From contig DATHAO010000023.1 in assembly GCA_035296625.1 (NCBI GenBank), positions 1 through 64,000 of the forward strand: a stretch of DNA of 64,000 nt. The letters run 5' to 3'. This DNA is from DATCLS01 sp035296625 (GTDB lineage Bacteria; Actinomycetota; Acidimicrobiia; Acidimicrobiales; VFJN01). Of the stretch, positions 44,923 to 52,773 are shown one piece after another. The number at the start of each line of letters is the position of its first letter. Position 1 is the stretch's first letter. The position numbers and the translations under genes are program-made. The notes below the pieces were generated by a model that saw only the letters and a list, made by a program, of their open reading frames with translations, was not told the DNA's origin and ran no database searches.

Positions 44923-46215
44923 ATGGACACCGCCCCGGCCGCTCCGCGCCCCGCCCCCGCCCCGCTGTGGGCCCGGGCGCGCCGGTGGTCGCCCACAGTG
45001 GTCGACGGCGTCCTCGCCCTCGTCGTGGCGGTCGCCCAGGTGGCGGGCACGGCCCTGGCGGGTCTCAGCCAACCCGAGCGCCGGTCGCTCGACGCCCTCG
45101 GCGTCGGCCTGCTGGTCATCGGCGCCGCCGGCCTGGTCGTGCGGCGTCGGCATCCTCTGGTCACCTTCGCGGTGGCCTTCGCCGCCACCGTGACCTACCT
45201 CCAGCTCGAGTTCCCGTTCGGGCCGATCTGGTTCTCGCTGATCGTGGCGTTGGGCACGACGGTCATGGCGGGTCACCGGTCGGCAGCGATCGCCGAGGTC
45301 GCGATCGGCTATGGGACCTTCATCGTGGTCCCGGCGCTGCCGGGCGGCGAGGACGGCCCCGGCATCACCTCCGCCGTCGGACTGGCGGCGTGGCTGCTCG
45401 TGCTGCTGCTCGGCGCCGAGGCCATCCGGGCCCGGCGCGAGCGCACGGCGGAGCAGGCACGCTCGCGTGAGGAGGAGGCCCGCCGCCGTGTCACCGAAGA
45501 GCGGTTGCGCATCGCCCGCGAGCTCCACGACGTCGTGGCCCACAACATCTCGCTCGTCAACCTGCAGGCCGGCGTCGCCCTGCACCTCCTCGACGAGCGG
45601 CCCGACCAGGCCCGCACGGCGCTCACCGCGATCAAGGACGCGAGCAAGGAGGCGCTCGTCGAGCTGCGGTCGGTCCTCGGCGTGCTGCGCCAGGTGGACG
45701 AGGTCGACGACGCGGCGCCCCGCGCCCCGACGCCCGGGCTGGCCCGCCTCGACGACCTCGTGGCCCAGGCATCGGTGGCGGGCGTCGAGGTGCGGGTCGT
45801 CACCGAGGGCGAGGCCGGTCCGCTCGCCGCCGGGCTGGACCTGGCAGCCTTTCGGATCGTGCAGGAAGCGCTCACGAACGTGGCTCGCCACGCCGGTCCC
45901 ACCACCGCCGAGGTGCGCCTCGTGCACACCCCGACCGACCTGGTCGTCGAGGTGACCGACGACGGCCGCCGCACCCCGGCACGGCCAGCGCCGGCCGGCG
46001 CGGGCGCGCCGCCGGCCGGCGACGTCGCCACGCTCGGCTCGGGCAACGGCCTGGTCGGCATGCGCGAGCGGGCCGAAACCGTCGGCGGCCAACTGCACGC
46101 CGGGCCCCGCGCGGGGTTCGGGTGGCGGGTGCGCGCCCGCCTACCGCGTGGCGAGCCCGCCGCCGGCGACGCCCGGGCCGGCGCGGGCGGCGCACGACCC
46201 GAGGCGGCGTCGTGA
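44923..46215 (+). CDS. NarL-type sensor histidine kinase (module 2)
   Basis: The 430-residue protein has four to five hydrophobic segments (about 27-48, 56-73, 79-95, 102-137 and 148-168) with very short outside loops. HisKA_3 with RLRIARELHDVVAHNISLVNLQAG (His202) and an ATPase with EALTNVARHAGPTTAEVRLV and GSGNGLVGMRERAETVGG follow. The H-box is of the common DesK-like HDVVAHN type, unlike the HDGAQQR type of module 1, so the two kinases come from different subfamilies even though the layout is the same. GTG 44920 is one codon upstream. Confidence 0.92.
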   Translation: MDTAPAAPRPAPAPLWARARRWSPTVVDGVLALVVAVAQVAGTALAGLSQPERRSLDALGVGLLVIGAAGLVVRRRHPLVTFAVAFAATVTYLQLEFPFGPIWFSLIVALGTTVMAGHRSAAIAEVAIGYGTFIVVPALPGGEDGPGITSAVGLAAWLLVLLLGAEAIRARRERTAEQARSREEEARRRVTEERLRIARELHDVVAHNISLVNLQAGVALHLLDERPDQARTALTAIKDASKEALVELRSVLGVLRQVDEVDDAAPRAPTPGLARLDDLVAQASVAGVEVRVVTEGEAGPLAAGLDLAAFRIVQEALTNVARHAGPTTAEVRLVHTPTDLVVEVTDDGRRTPARPAPAGAGAPPAGDVATLGSGNGLVGMRERAETVGGQLHAGPRAGFGWRVRARLPRGEPAAGDARAGAGGARPEAAS

Positions 46216-46877
46216 CGAGCGTCGTGCTCGCGGACGACCAGGCGCTCATCCGCGCCGGGCTGCGATCGCTGCTCGACGCGCAGGAGGATCTCACGGTCGT
46301 GGGCGAGGCGGGCAACGGCGAGGAGGCAGTACGGGTCGTGCGCGAGCTCGTCCCCGACGTCGTGCTCATGGACGTCCGCATGCCCGGCGTCGACGGCCTG
46401 GAGGCGACCCGGCGCATCGCCGCCGACGACCGTCTGGACGGCGTGCACGTCGTCATCCTGACCACGTTCGAGCTCGACGAGTACGTCTTCGAGGCACTGC
46501 GGGTGGGCGCGAGCGGCTTCCTGGTGAAGGACACCGAGCCCGCGGACCTGCTCCGCGCCGTGCGGGCGGCGGCCGGCGGCGATGCCCTGCTGTCGCCCGG
46601 CGTGACCCGCCGCCTCATCGAGGAGTTCGCCACACGGGCCAAGTCCCCCACGCTCGCACCCGAGCTCGACCGGCTCACCGACCGCGAGCGCGAGGTCATG
46701 GCGCTCGTGGCCGAGGGGCTGACGAACGACGAGATCGCCGAACGTCTCTACGTGAGCCCGGCGACGGCCAAGACGCACGTCAGCCGGGCCATGATCAAGC
46801 TCGCCGCCCGGGACCGGGCCCAGCTGGTGGTGTTCGCCTACGAGTCCGGCCTCGTCAGCCCCCGCTGGCGTCCATGA
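46212..46877 (+). CDS. NarL/LuxR-family response regulator (module 2)
   Basis: The 221-residue protein has VVLADDQALIRAGLRSLL, acceptor Asp54 in VVLMDVRMPGVDGLEATRRI, FLVKDTEPADLLRAV and a helix-turn-helix, LTDREREVMALVAEGLTNDEIAERLYVSPATAKTHVSRAMIKLAARDRAQLVVFAY. GTG overlaps the kinase stop (GTGA). It is the natural candidate to bind the CTAC-N10-GTAG repeats at 44846, 46897 and 46927. Confidence 0.93.
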   Translation: MTSVVLADDQALIRAGLRSLLDAQEDLTVVGEAGNGEEAVRVVRELVPDVVLMDVRMPGVDGLEATRRIAADDRLDGVHVVILTTFELDEYVFEALRVGASGFLVKDTEPADLLRAVRAAAGGDALLSPGVTRRLIEEFATRAKSPTLAPELDRLTDREREVMALVAEGLTNDEIAERLYVSPATAKTHVSRAMIKLAARDRAQLVVFAYESGLVSPRWRP

Positions 46878-46896
46878 GAGGCCCCGCCGGCGCCCC

Positions 46897-46914
46897 CTAC
46901 GCCGCCGGGCGTAG
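46897..46914. promoter_or_regulatory. Module 2 operator, distal: CTACGCC-N4-GGCGTAG
   Basis: Perfect 7-bp arms identical to the site at 44846, with spacer GCCG. Its centre is 98.5 bp upstream of ATG 47004 and 31 bp (about three helical turns) from the proximal site. Confidence 0.75.
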
Positions 46915-46926
46915 CCGCTCCCGGCC

Positions 46927-46946
46927 GCTACCGCAGCTGCGGTAGC
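46927..46946. promoter_or_regulatory. Module 2 operator, proximal: CTACCGC-N4-GCGGTAG
   Basis: A perfect 20-bp palindrome, keeping the CTAC-N10-GTAG outline of the other two sites. Its centre (46936.5) is 67.5 bp upstream of ATG 47004, the same spacing as the sites before the other three operons. Confidence 0.75.
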
Positions 46947-47003
46947 ACCAGGTCCAGCCGGCAGGGCGACGACGGCGGAGCCCCTGGTCGCGACGATCGA
47001 GGC

Positions 47004-47786
47004 ATGCTTCACGACCCCACCACCGCCGGTCCGGTCGCCGGCCGCGCCGTGGCCGCCACGAAGGTCTACGGCGCCGGCGACACCGCCGTCCGGGCGCTCG
47101 ACGAGGTCGACCTCGACGTGCCCGCCGGGCGCTTCACCGCCGTCATGGGCCCCTCCGGCTCGGGCAAGTCGACACTGATGCACTGCCTCGCCGGACTCGA
47201 CGACCTCACGTCCGGCCAGGTCTTCATCGGCGACGTCGATCTCGGTGCCCTGAGCGACCGTGATCTCACCCTGCTCCGCCGCGGCCGCATCGGCTTCGTG
47301 TTCCAGTCGTTCAACCTCGTGCCCACGCTGACCGCCGAGGAGAACGTCCGCCTGCCCCTGCTGCTCGGCGGCACCGCTGGCGACGAGGACTGGATCGCCA
47401 CCGTGATCGACACGGTCGGCCTCCGCGACCGGCTCCGGCACCGCCCGGCCGAGCTGTCGGGCGGCCAGCAACAGCGCGTCGCCGTGGCCCGGGCCCTCGC
47501 CAACCGGCCCGAGGTGATCTTCGCCGACGAGCCCACCGGCAACCTCGACTCGCGCCGCGGCGCCGAGGTGCTGGCCTTCCTACGCCGGGCCGTCGACGAG
47601 CTCGGCCAGACCATCGTCATGGTCACCCACGACCCCGCCGCCGCCGGGTACGCCGACCAGGTCGTGTTCCTGTTCGACGGCCGGGTCGTCGACCACATGG
47701 ACCGCCCCACGCCCGCCGCCGTGCTCGACCGCCTCGGCGCGCTCGAGCGGCGCGTGCCTGCCGGCGCCGGGACCGGGGAGGGCTGA
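47004..47786 (+). CDS. ABC transporter ATPase, MacB/LolD-like (module 2)
   Basis: The 260-residue ATPase has GPSGSGKSTLMHCLAGLDDLTSGQVFIGD, FVFQSFNLVPTLTAEENV, LSGGQQQRVAVARALANRPEVIFADEPTGNLDSRRG and MVTHDP. It is a close paralogue of the module 1 ATPase over most of its length, consistent with duplication. No ribosome site; GACGAT (xAxxxT) lies 6 bases before ATG, so transcription may be leaderless. Confidence 0.94.
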   Translation: MLHDPTTAGPVAGRAVAATKVYGAGDTAVRALDEVDLDVPAGRFTAVMGPSGSGKSTLMHCLAGLDDLTSGQVFIGDVDLGALSDRDLTLLRRGRIGFVFQSFNLVPTLTAEENVRLPLLLGGTAGDEDWIATVIDTVGLRDRLRHRPAELSGGQQQRVAVARALANRPEVIFADEPTGNLDSRRGAEVLAFLRRAVDELGQTIVMVTHDPAAAGYADQVVFLFDGRVVDHMDRPTPAAVLDRLGALERRVPAGAGTGEG

Positions 47787-47789
47787 GCC

Positions 47790-50342
47790 GTGCTGACCAT
47801 CGCCCTCAAGAGCGCCTGGGGCCACACCGGCCGCCTGGCCGGCACCGGCCTCGCCGTCGTGCTCGGCGTGGCTTTCCTTACCGGCACGCTCGTGCTCGGC
47901 GACACGCTGCGCGCCAACTTCGACGACCTGTTCTCCGAGACGACCGCCGGCATCGACGTCATCGTCCGCAACCCCACGACCCTCAGCCGCGGGCCGGCCC
48001 AGAGCGAGGAGCGCAGCTTCGTGGACGCGGGCCTCGTGCAGACCGTGGCCCGGGTCGACGGCGTGGCCCGCGCCGAGCCGCAGATCGAGGGCTACGCCGC
48101 CATCCTCGGCCCCGACGGCGAGGCGGTGGGCGGCAACGGCCCGCCCCGCCTCGCAGGCAACTGGATCGACGACCCCGACCTCACGCCCTACCGCTTGGCC
48201 GAGGGCCGCGCCCCGGAGTCCGACGACGAGGTCGTGATCAACCGGGGCGCCGCCCGCGATGCCGACCTCGACGTCGGCGACAGCGCCACCGTGCTCGTGC
48301 CCGGCCCGGTCCGGGTCACCGTCGTGGGCATCGCCACCTTCGGCGACGAGGACGGGCTCGGTGAGACGACATTCACGGCCTTCACGCTGGCCGCCGCGCA
48401 GCAACACATCGCGGGCGGGCGCGACCTGGTCAGCGCCGTGGCGGCGGAGGCCGAGCCCGGGGTCTCCCAGGACGAGCTGGCCGACCGCATCGAGCCGATC
48501 GTCCCCGCCGGCGCCGAGGCGATCACCGGCGCCGAGCTGACCGACGAGCAGGTGGACGACATCGAGAGCGACTTCCTCGGCATGCTCACGACGTTCCTGA
48601 CCGTGTTCGCCGGCATCGCCCTGCTCGTGGCCACGTTCAGCATCTACAACACGTTCTCGATCCTCGTCGCCCAGCGGACCCGCGAGATGGCCCTGCTGCG
48701 GGCCGTGGGCGCCGCCCGCCGGCAGGTGCTCACGGCCGTGGCGATCGAGGCGCTCGCCGTCGGCATCGTCGGGTCGCTCGTAGGCCTGGCCGCCGGGCTC
48801 GGCGTCGCCGGCCTGCTGAAGGGCCTGTTCGATGCCGTGGGCGGCGCGCTGCCGGCCGGCGGGACGGTCGTGACCGTGTCCACCGTGGTCATCGGCCTCG
48901 CCGTGGGGGTTCTCGCCACACTCGCCGCAGCCGCCGGGCCGGCCGTGCGGGCCTCCCGCATCGCACCGCTCGCCGCCCTCCGGGAGGCGGCGGTCGACCG
49001 GGCCGGCACGTCCCGGGCGCGCGTCGTGGCCGGCGTGCTCGCGCTCGGCGCCGGGATCACGGCCGTGCTCGTCGGGGCGCTGGTGGGCGGCGACGCGCTG
49101 CTGCCGGTGGCCGGGGTCGGTGCCGTGGCGACCCTCGTGGGCGTCGTCGTCGCCGGGCCCGTCGCGGCCCGGCCGGCCGTGGCGGTGCTCGGCGCCCCGC
49201 TGTCCCGCTGGCGGCGGTCGAGCGGCCTGCTCGCCCAGCGCAACGCCATGCGCAACCCGCGACGCACGGCGGCCACGGCGTCGGCTCTGCTCGTGGGTGT
49301 TGGCGTGGTCACTGTCTTCACCGTGTTCGCCGCCTCCCTGCAGGCGTCGCTCGACCGCACGATCGACCGCACGTTCGGCGCCGACCTCGTCGTGGCCGCC
49401 CCGCCCTTCGGCGGCGCCGGCATCGACCCCCAGCTGGCGCCGGCACTCGACGACGTGCCCGAGGTGGCCGGGACGGTCGGCCTCGGCGCCGGCGGCGCCG
49501 TCGTCGACGGGCGGGAGCGGCCGATCGCCGTCGCCGACCCGGCGGCGCTCGGCCGGGTGCTCGACATCGACGTGACCGCCGGCAGCGTGGCCGACGTCGG
49601 TGACGACGGGATGGCCGTCGCCGCCTCCACGGCCGAGGACCGCGGCTGGGCGCTCGGCGACGCCGTGCCCGTCACCTGGGGCGACGGTTCCGAGCAGGAG
49701 CTCACGATCCGCGCCCTCTACGAGGAGGCCGACATCGTGGGCGGCGTGCTGATCCCCCGGGCGGCCTATGGACCGCACACCACCCAGCAGATCGACACCG
49801 CGGTGTTCGTCGAGGTGGCCGACGGCGTGTCGATCGATGAGGCCAAGGCGGCGGTCGCCCCCGTGCTCGAGCGCTACGGCGCCTCGGATCCGCAGGACCG
49901 CGAGGAGTACGCCGCCTCGCTCACCGAGGGCCTGGACATGCTGCTGACCGTCGTCTACGCCCTGCTGGCCCTCGCGATCATCATCGCCCTCATGGGGATC
50001 GCCAACACCCTGGCGCTATCCACGTGGGAACGCCGGCGGGAGCTGGGCCTGCTGCGGGCGGTGGGACAGACCCGTCGCCAGCTGCGGGCCATGGTCCGCC
50101 AGGAGTCGGTGCTGATCGCCGTGTTCGGCACGGTCGGCGGTCTGGGCCTCGGCGTGTTCCTGGGCTGGGGGATGGTCGAGGCCGTAGGTTCCACGTCCGG
50201 GGCAACCAGCGCCTTCGCGCTGCCGGTGGCGCGGCTGGCCGTCGTGCTCGTCGTCGGGGCGATCGCCGGCGTGCTGGCCGGGGTGCGCCCGGCCCGCCGG
50301 GCCGCCCGGCTCGACGTGCTCGCGGCGGTGGCCGGCGACTGA
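47790..50342 (+). CDS. FtsX/MacB-like ABC permease (module 2)
   Basis: The 850-residue protein is paralogous and collinear with the module 1 permease: N-terminal helix with VVLGVAFLTGTLVLGDTLRANFDDLF, an extracellular domain with GNGPPRLAGNWIDDPDLTPYRLAEGRAPE, FtsX core VATFSIYNTFSILVAQRTREMALLRAVGAARRQV, and a second core IALMGIANTLALSTWERRRELGLLRAVGQTRRQL. GTG 47790 lies 3 bases after the ATPase stop and follows GGGGAGGG. The substrate is unknown; family members move lipids, peptides or toxic compounds. Confidence 0.93.
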   Translation: MLTIALKSAWGHTGRLAGTGLAVVLGVAFLTGTLVLGDTLRANFDDLFSETTAGIDVIVRNPTTLSRGPAQSEERSFVDAGLVQTVARVDGVARAEPQIEGYAAILGPDGEAVGGNGPPRLAGNWIDDPDLTPYRLAEGRAPESDDEVVINRGAARDADLDVGDSATVLVPGPVRVTVVGIATFGDEDGLGETTFTAFTLAAAQQHIAGGRDLVSAVAAEAEPGVSQDELADRIEPIVPAGAEAITGAELTDEQVDDIESDFLGMLTTFLTVFAGIALLVATFSIYNTFSILVAQRTREMALLRAVGAARRQVLTAVAIEALAVGIVGSLVGLAAGLGVAGLLKGLFDAVGGALPAGGTVVTVSTVVIGLAVGVLATLAAAAGPAVRASRIAPLAALREAAVDRAGTSRARVVAGVLALGAGITAVLVGALVGGDALLPVAGVGAVATLVGVVVAGPVAARPAVAVLGAPLSRWRRSSGLLAQRNAMRNPRRTAATASALLVGVGVVTVFTVFAASLQASLDRTIDRTFGADLVVAAPPFGGAGIDPQLAPALDDVPEVAGTVGLGAGGAVVDGRERPIAVADPAALGRVLDIDVTAGSVADVGDDGMAVAASTAEDRGWALGDAVPVTWGDGSEQELTIRALYEEADIVGGVLIPRAAYGPHTTQQIDTAVFVEVADGVSIDEAKAAVAPVLERYGASDPQDREEYAASLTEGLDMLLTVVYALLALAIIIALMGIANTLALSTWERRRELGLLRAVGQTRRQLRAMVRQESVLIAVFGTVGGLGLGVFLGWGMVEAVGSTSGATSAFALPVARLAVVLVVGAIAGVLAGVRPARRAARLDVLAAVAGD

Positions 50343-50406
50343 CCGGGCCCGCGCCCCGGTCGGTCGGGCCGCACCGGCGTCGGCCGGGCGGTACCGGCCG
50401 ACCGGT

Positions 50407-50432
50407 CGGGCGGGCTCGCGAGAGCCCGTCCG
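50407..50432. terminator. Bidirectional hairpin terminator
   Basis: An 11-bp stem with one G-T pair (core CGGGCTC/GAGCCCG) closes a GCGA tetraloop, between the convergent permease and universal stress protein genes. It lacks a T-tract. Confidence 0.6.
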
Positions 50433-50449
50433 CCCGGGGCGCCGGCGCG

Positions 50450-50956
50450 TCAGTCCTCCGCGTCGGGCCTGCGGACCACCACGACGGGGCAGGGGGCGTG
50501 CTGGACCACGCCGTTGGCGACCGAGCCGAGCACCAGGCGGGACAGCCCGGTGCGGCCATGCGAGCCGACCACGAGGAGGTCGGCGTCCTCGGCGACCTCG
50601 ACGAGCGTGATCGCCGGTGACCCGGGCAGCACGGTGAGCTGCACCTGGGGCACGGGACCCTCCATGGTGGCGAGCGCGGCCGCGACCATCTTGTCGAGCT
50701 GCTCGCGGGCCGCGGCGTCGATCGCGGGCTCGTCCACCGGGGCCACGAGCGTGGCGCCGAAGGGCAGGGCCGAGACCGGCGGCGACCACGTGTGGACCAC
50801 TTCGACGGTCGAGCGCCGCAGCGCGCCCTCGGCCAGGGCCCAGCGCAGGGCCGCGGCGGCCTGCTCGGAGTCATCGACGCCCACCACGATGCGCCCCGCC
50901 ACCAGGGCGTCGGCGCTGCCCGGCGAGAGGGCGTCGGCGGGAGTGGCGTCGGTCAT
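50450..50956 (-). CDS. Universal stress protein (UspA family)
   Basis: The 168-residue protein has IVVGVDDSEQAAAALRWALAEGALR, VEVVHTWSPP and the ATP-binding loop LLVVGSHGRTGLSRLVLGSVANGVVQHAPCPVVVVR (G2xG9xG(S) pattern), so ATP binding is expected. GAGGTGA precedes ATG 50956; GTG 50959 is an alternative. It is monocistronic. Confidence 0.93.
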   Translation of the reverse strand: MTDATPADALSPGSADALVAGRIVVGVDDSEQAAAALRWALAEGALRRSTVEVVHTWSPPVSALPFGATLVAPVDEPAIDAAAREQLDKMVAAALATMEGPVPQVQLTVLPGSPAITLVEVAEDADLLVVGSHGRTGLSRLVLGSVANGVVQHAPCPVVVVRRPDAED

Positions 50957-51243
50957 CACATCACCTCGTGTCGTCGCGGGTCCCCAAGGTCTACCCCCTC
51001 ACCCGGCAGCGATCCGGACCGGGCGGAGCGGCGGCCGTTCCTTGACCGGCGGCGACTTCGCTCCAACAGTGACCGCCGCCCAATAGCGCCGGCCCGTCAA
51101 CCGGGGTGGTGGCGAACCGCTCGCGAGACAGGGAGACGGTTGTCACAGCATCCCGACTTGTCGGGCACACCGCCCGACGCTCCGGCGGGCGCCGAGCCGG
51201 CGCTCGGGTCCTAGGGTCGAGGGAGCGGGCCCACGACGAGGGG
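50957..51243. other. Divergent intergenic region with TAGGGT promoter element
   Basis: A TAGGGT -10-like hexamer at 51212-51217 points toward the amidohydrolase gene, leaving a short leader with CGAGGGG before ATG. TTGACC at 51041-51046 is too far upstream to be its -35. No gene supported here. Confidence 0.4.
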
Positions 51244-52467
51244 ATGCTGCCTGTGCCCTACAACGCCACCGGGCTGGTCGTCCACGACGCCGACGCCCAC
51301 ATCATGGAGCCGCCGACCTGGCTCCGCGACCACGCCGACCCGGGTGTCCGCGATCGCATCGAGCCGCTCCGCTACCCGGGTGGCAACGAGCTGCGCCAGT
51401 CGGGCGACGTCGCCGAGCAGCAGCGCGACCTCGACGCCGCGTTCGAGCGGCTGCGCGCGAAGCACGCGTCCGACTCGTACCGGGCGGTCGAGGAGGCCGA
51501 GATCATGGGCCGCAAGAACTTCGCGGCCACCGGCTCGTTTGTTGCCGAGGACCGGAGCCGGGCGCTCGACCTGCTGGGCTTCTCGAGCCAGCTCGTGTTC
51601 AACACGTTCCACAACCGGCGACTGCACGACTGGGAGCACGGCGGCGACCTCGACCTCGCCTACGGCGCCGCCCGGGCCCACAACCGCGGCATGGTCGAGT
51701 TCTGCGCCGTGGACCACCGGCTGCTGCCCAGCTGCTACGTGCCCCTCGCCGACCTCGACCGCGCCGCCGCCATGACCGACGAGGCAATCGAGATGGGGGC
51801 GGCGGCGCTGCTCGTGGCCTCGGGCTGCCCGCCCGGGCACTCGCCCAGCCACGTCGGGCTCGACCCGGTGTGGGCGCGGGCCCAGGAGACCCGTGTGCCG
51901 GTCGTGTTCCACGTGGGCGGCACGGGCGATCTGATCGATCCGGCGTACTTCGCGAACGGCCTGCCGGTGCCGCCGGACTTCCACGGCGGCGAGGAGAACT
52001 TCCGCTCGGTCGACTACATGGGCATCCCCGGGCCGCCGGCCCAGACGCTCGCCACGATGATCTTCGACGGCGTGCTCGAGCGCTTCCCGGACCTGCGCCT
52101 CGGCGTGATCGAGCAGGGGGCGATCTGGGTGCCGTCGTGGGCCCGGCAGATGGAGTCGGCGTTCGAGGCGTTCGTGCGCCACGAGGAGCGGCTGCAGCGG
52201 CTGTCGCTGCGGCCCACGGAGTACGTCCGCCGGCAGGTGCGGTTCACGCCCTACCCGACCGAGGACGTGGGCTGGATCGTCGAGCAGTCGGGCCCCGAGG
52301 TCTGCCTGTTCTCGTCGGACTATCCGCACGTCGAGGGCGGCCGCCGCCCCATCGAGCGGTTCGAGGCGTCCCTGGCCGCCACCGACCCCGAGGCCCGCGA
52401 GCGCTTTTACACCCACAACTTCGCCGACCTCATGGGCCCCCACCTCCCCTCCCTGACGCCGGCCTGA
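51244..52467 (+). CDS. Amidohydrolase-superfamily (ACMSD-like) hydrolase
   Basis: The 407-residue protein has VVHDADAHIMEPPTWLRDHAD (DxH metal site), VPVVFHVGGTGD, RFPDLRLGVIEQGAIWVPSWARQME and VCLFSSDYPHVEGGRRPI (Asp/His end of the barrel), the order found in amidohydrolase 2 enzymes such as ACMSD. These decarboxylate or hydrolyse aromatic-derived acids in catabolism. It precedes a related cluster by about 300 bp, separated by a structured repeat. Confidence 0.85.
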   Translation: MLPVPYNATGLVVHDADAHIMEPPTWLRDHADPGVRDRIEPLRYPGGNELRQSGDVAEQQRDLDAAFERLRAKHASDSYRAVEEAEIMGRKNFAATGSFVAEDRSRALDLLGFSSQLVFNTFHNRRLHDWEHGGDLDLAYGAARAHNRGMVEFCAVDHRLLPSCYVPLADLDRAAAMTDEAIEMGAAALLVASGCPPGHSPSHVGLDPVWARAQETRVPVVFHVGGTGDLIDPAYFANGLPVPPDFHGGEENFRSVDYMGIPGPPAQTLATMIFDGVLERFPDLRLGVIEQGAIWVPSWARQMESAFEAFVRHEERLQRLSLRPTEYVRRQVRFTPYPTEDVGWIVEQSGPEVCLFSSDYPHVEGGRRPIERFEASLAATDPEARERFYTHNFADLMGPHLPSLTPA

Positions 52468-52579
52468 GCCCAGCCCCAACCCACACCCCACCGACCCCTA
52501 CCACGACCCGGCCGCGACGAACGAGCCGCCGAACGCCCGCGCACGAAGTACGAGCCGGCCAACCGCTCGTGCGGGAAGG

Positions 52580-52686
52580 AACGAGGCGGTGGGTGGGTGG
52601 CGCTGAGGATGCCGGCCGCTGCCGGGGCGGGCTTCCCCGGCGGCGGTAGGCCGGCACCGCAGGCGACAGGCCCCGCCCACCGCCGG
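52580..52686 (+). repeat. 107-bp structured repeat, copy A
   Basis: It matches the reverse complement of 63682-63788 over 107 bp with about 8 differences. Its ends are inverted copies (GGCGGTGGG near the left, CCCACCGCC-type at the right) and its middle pairs as a long GC stem (GCCGGCCGCTGCCGGGG with CCCCGGCGGCGGTAGGCCGGC). The T/A pair in the end stem here is C/G in copy B, so pairing is kept. Confidence 0.8.
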
Positions 52687-52737
52687 GAGCCGCGCCACCA
52701 CCCGCCCGGAGCGGCGCCAAACTACCGGACCCCTTGG

Positions 52738-52767
52738 TTGACAGCACATAGAACGGAGTTTCAAACT
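52738..52767 (+). promoter_or_regulatory. Strong promoter: TTGACA-N18-CAAACT with overlapping inverted repeat
   Basis: A perfect -35 (52738-52743) and CAAACT (52762-52767) are followed by 6 bases to ATG 52774, a leaderless arrangement. AGTTT-C-AAACT (52757-52767) overlaps the -10 and would suit a repressor, for example the TetR encoded at 54887. Confidence 0.6.
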
Positions 52768-52773
52768 AGTCCC

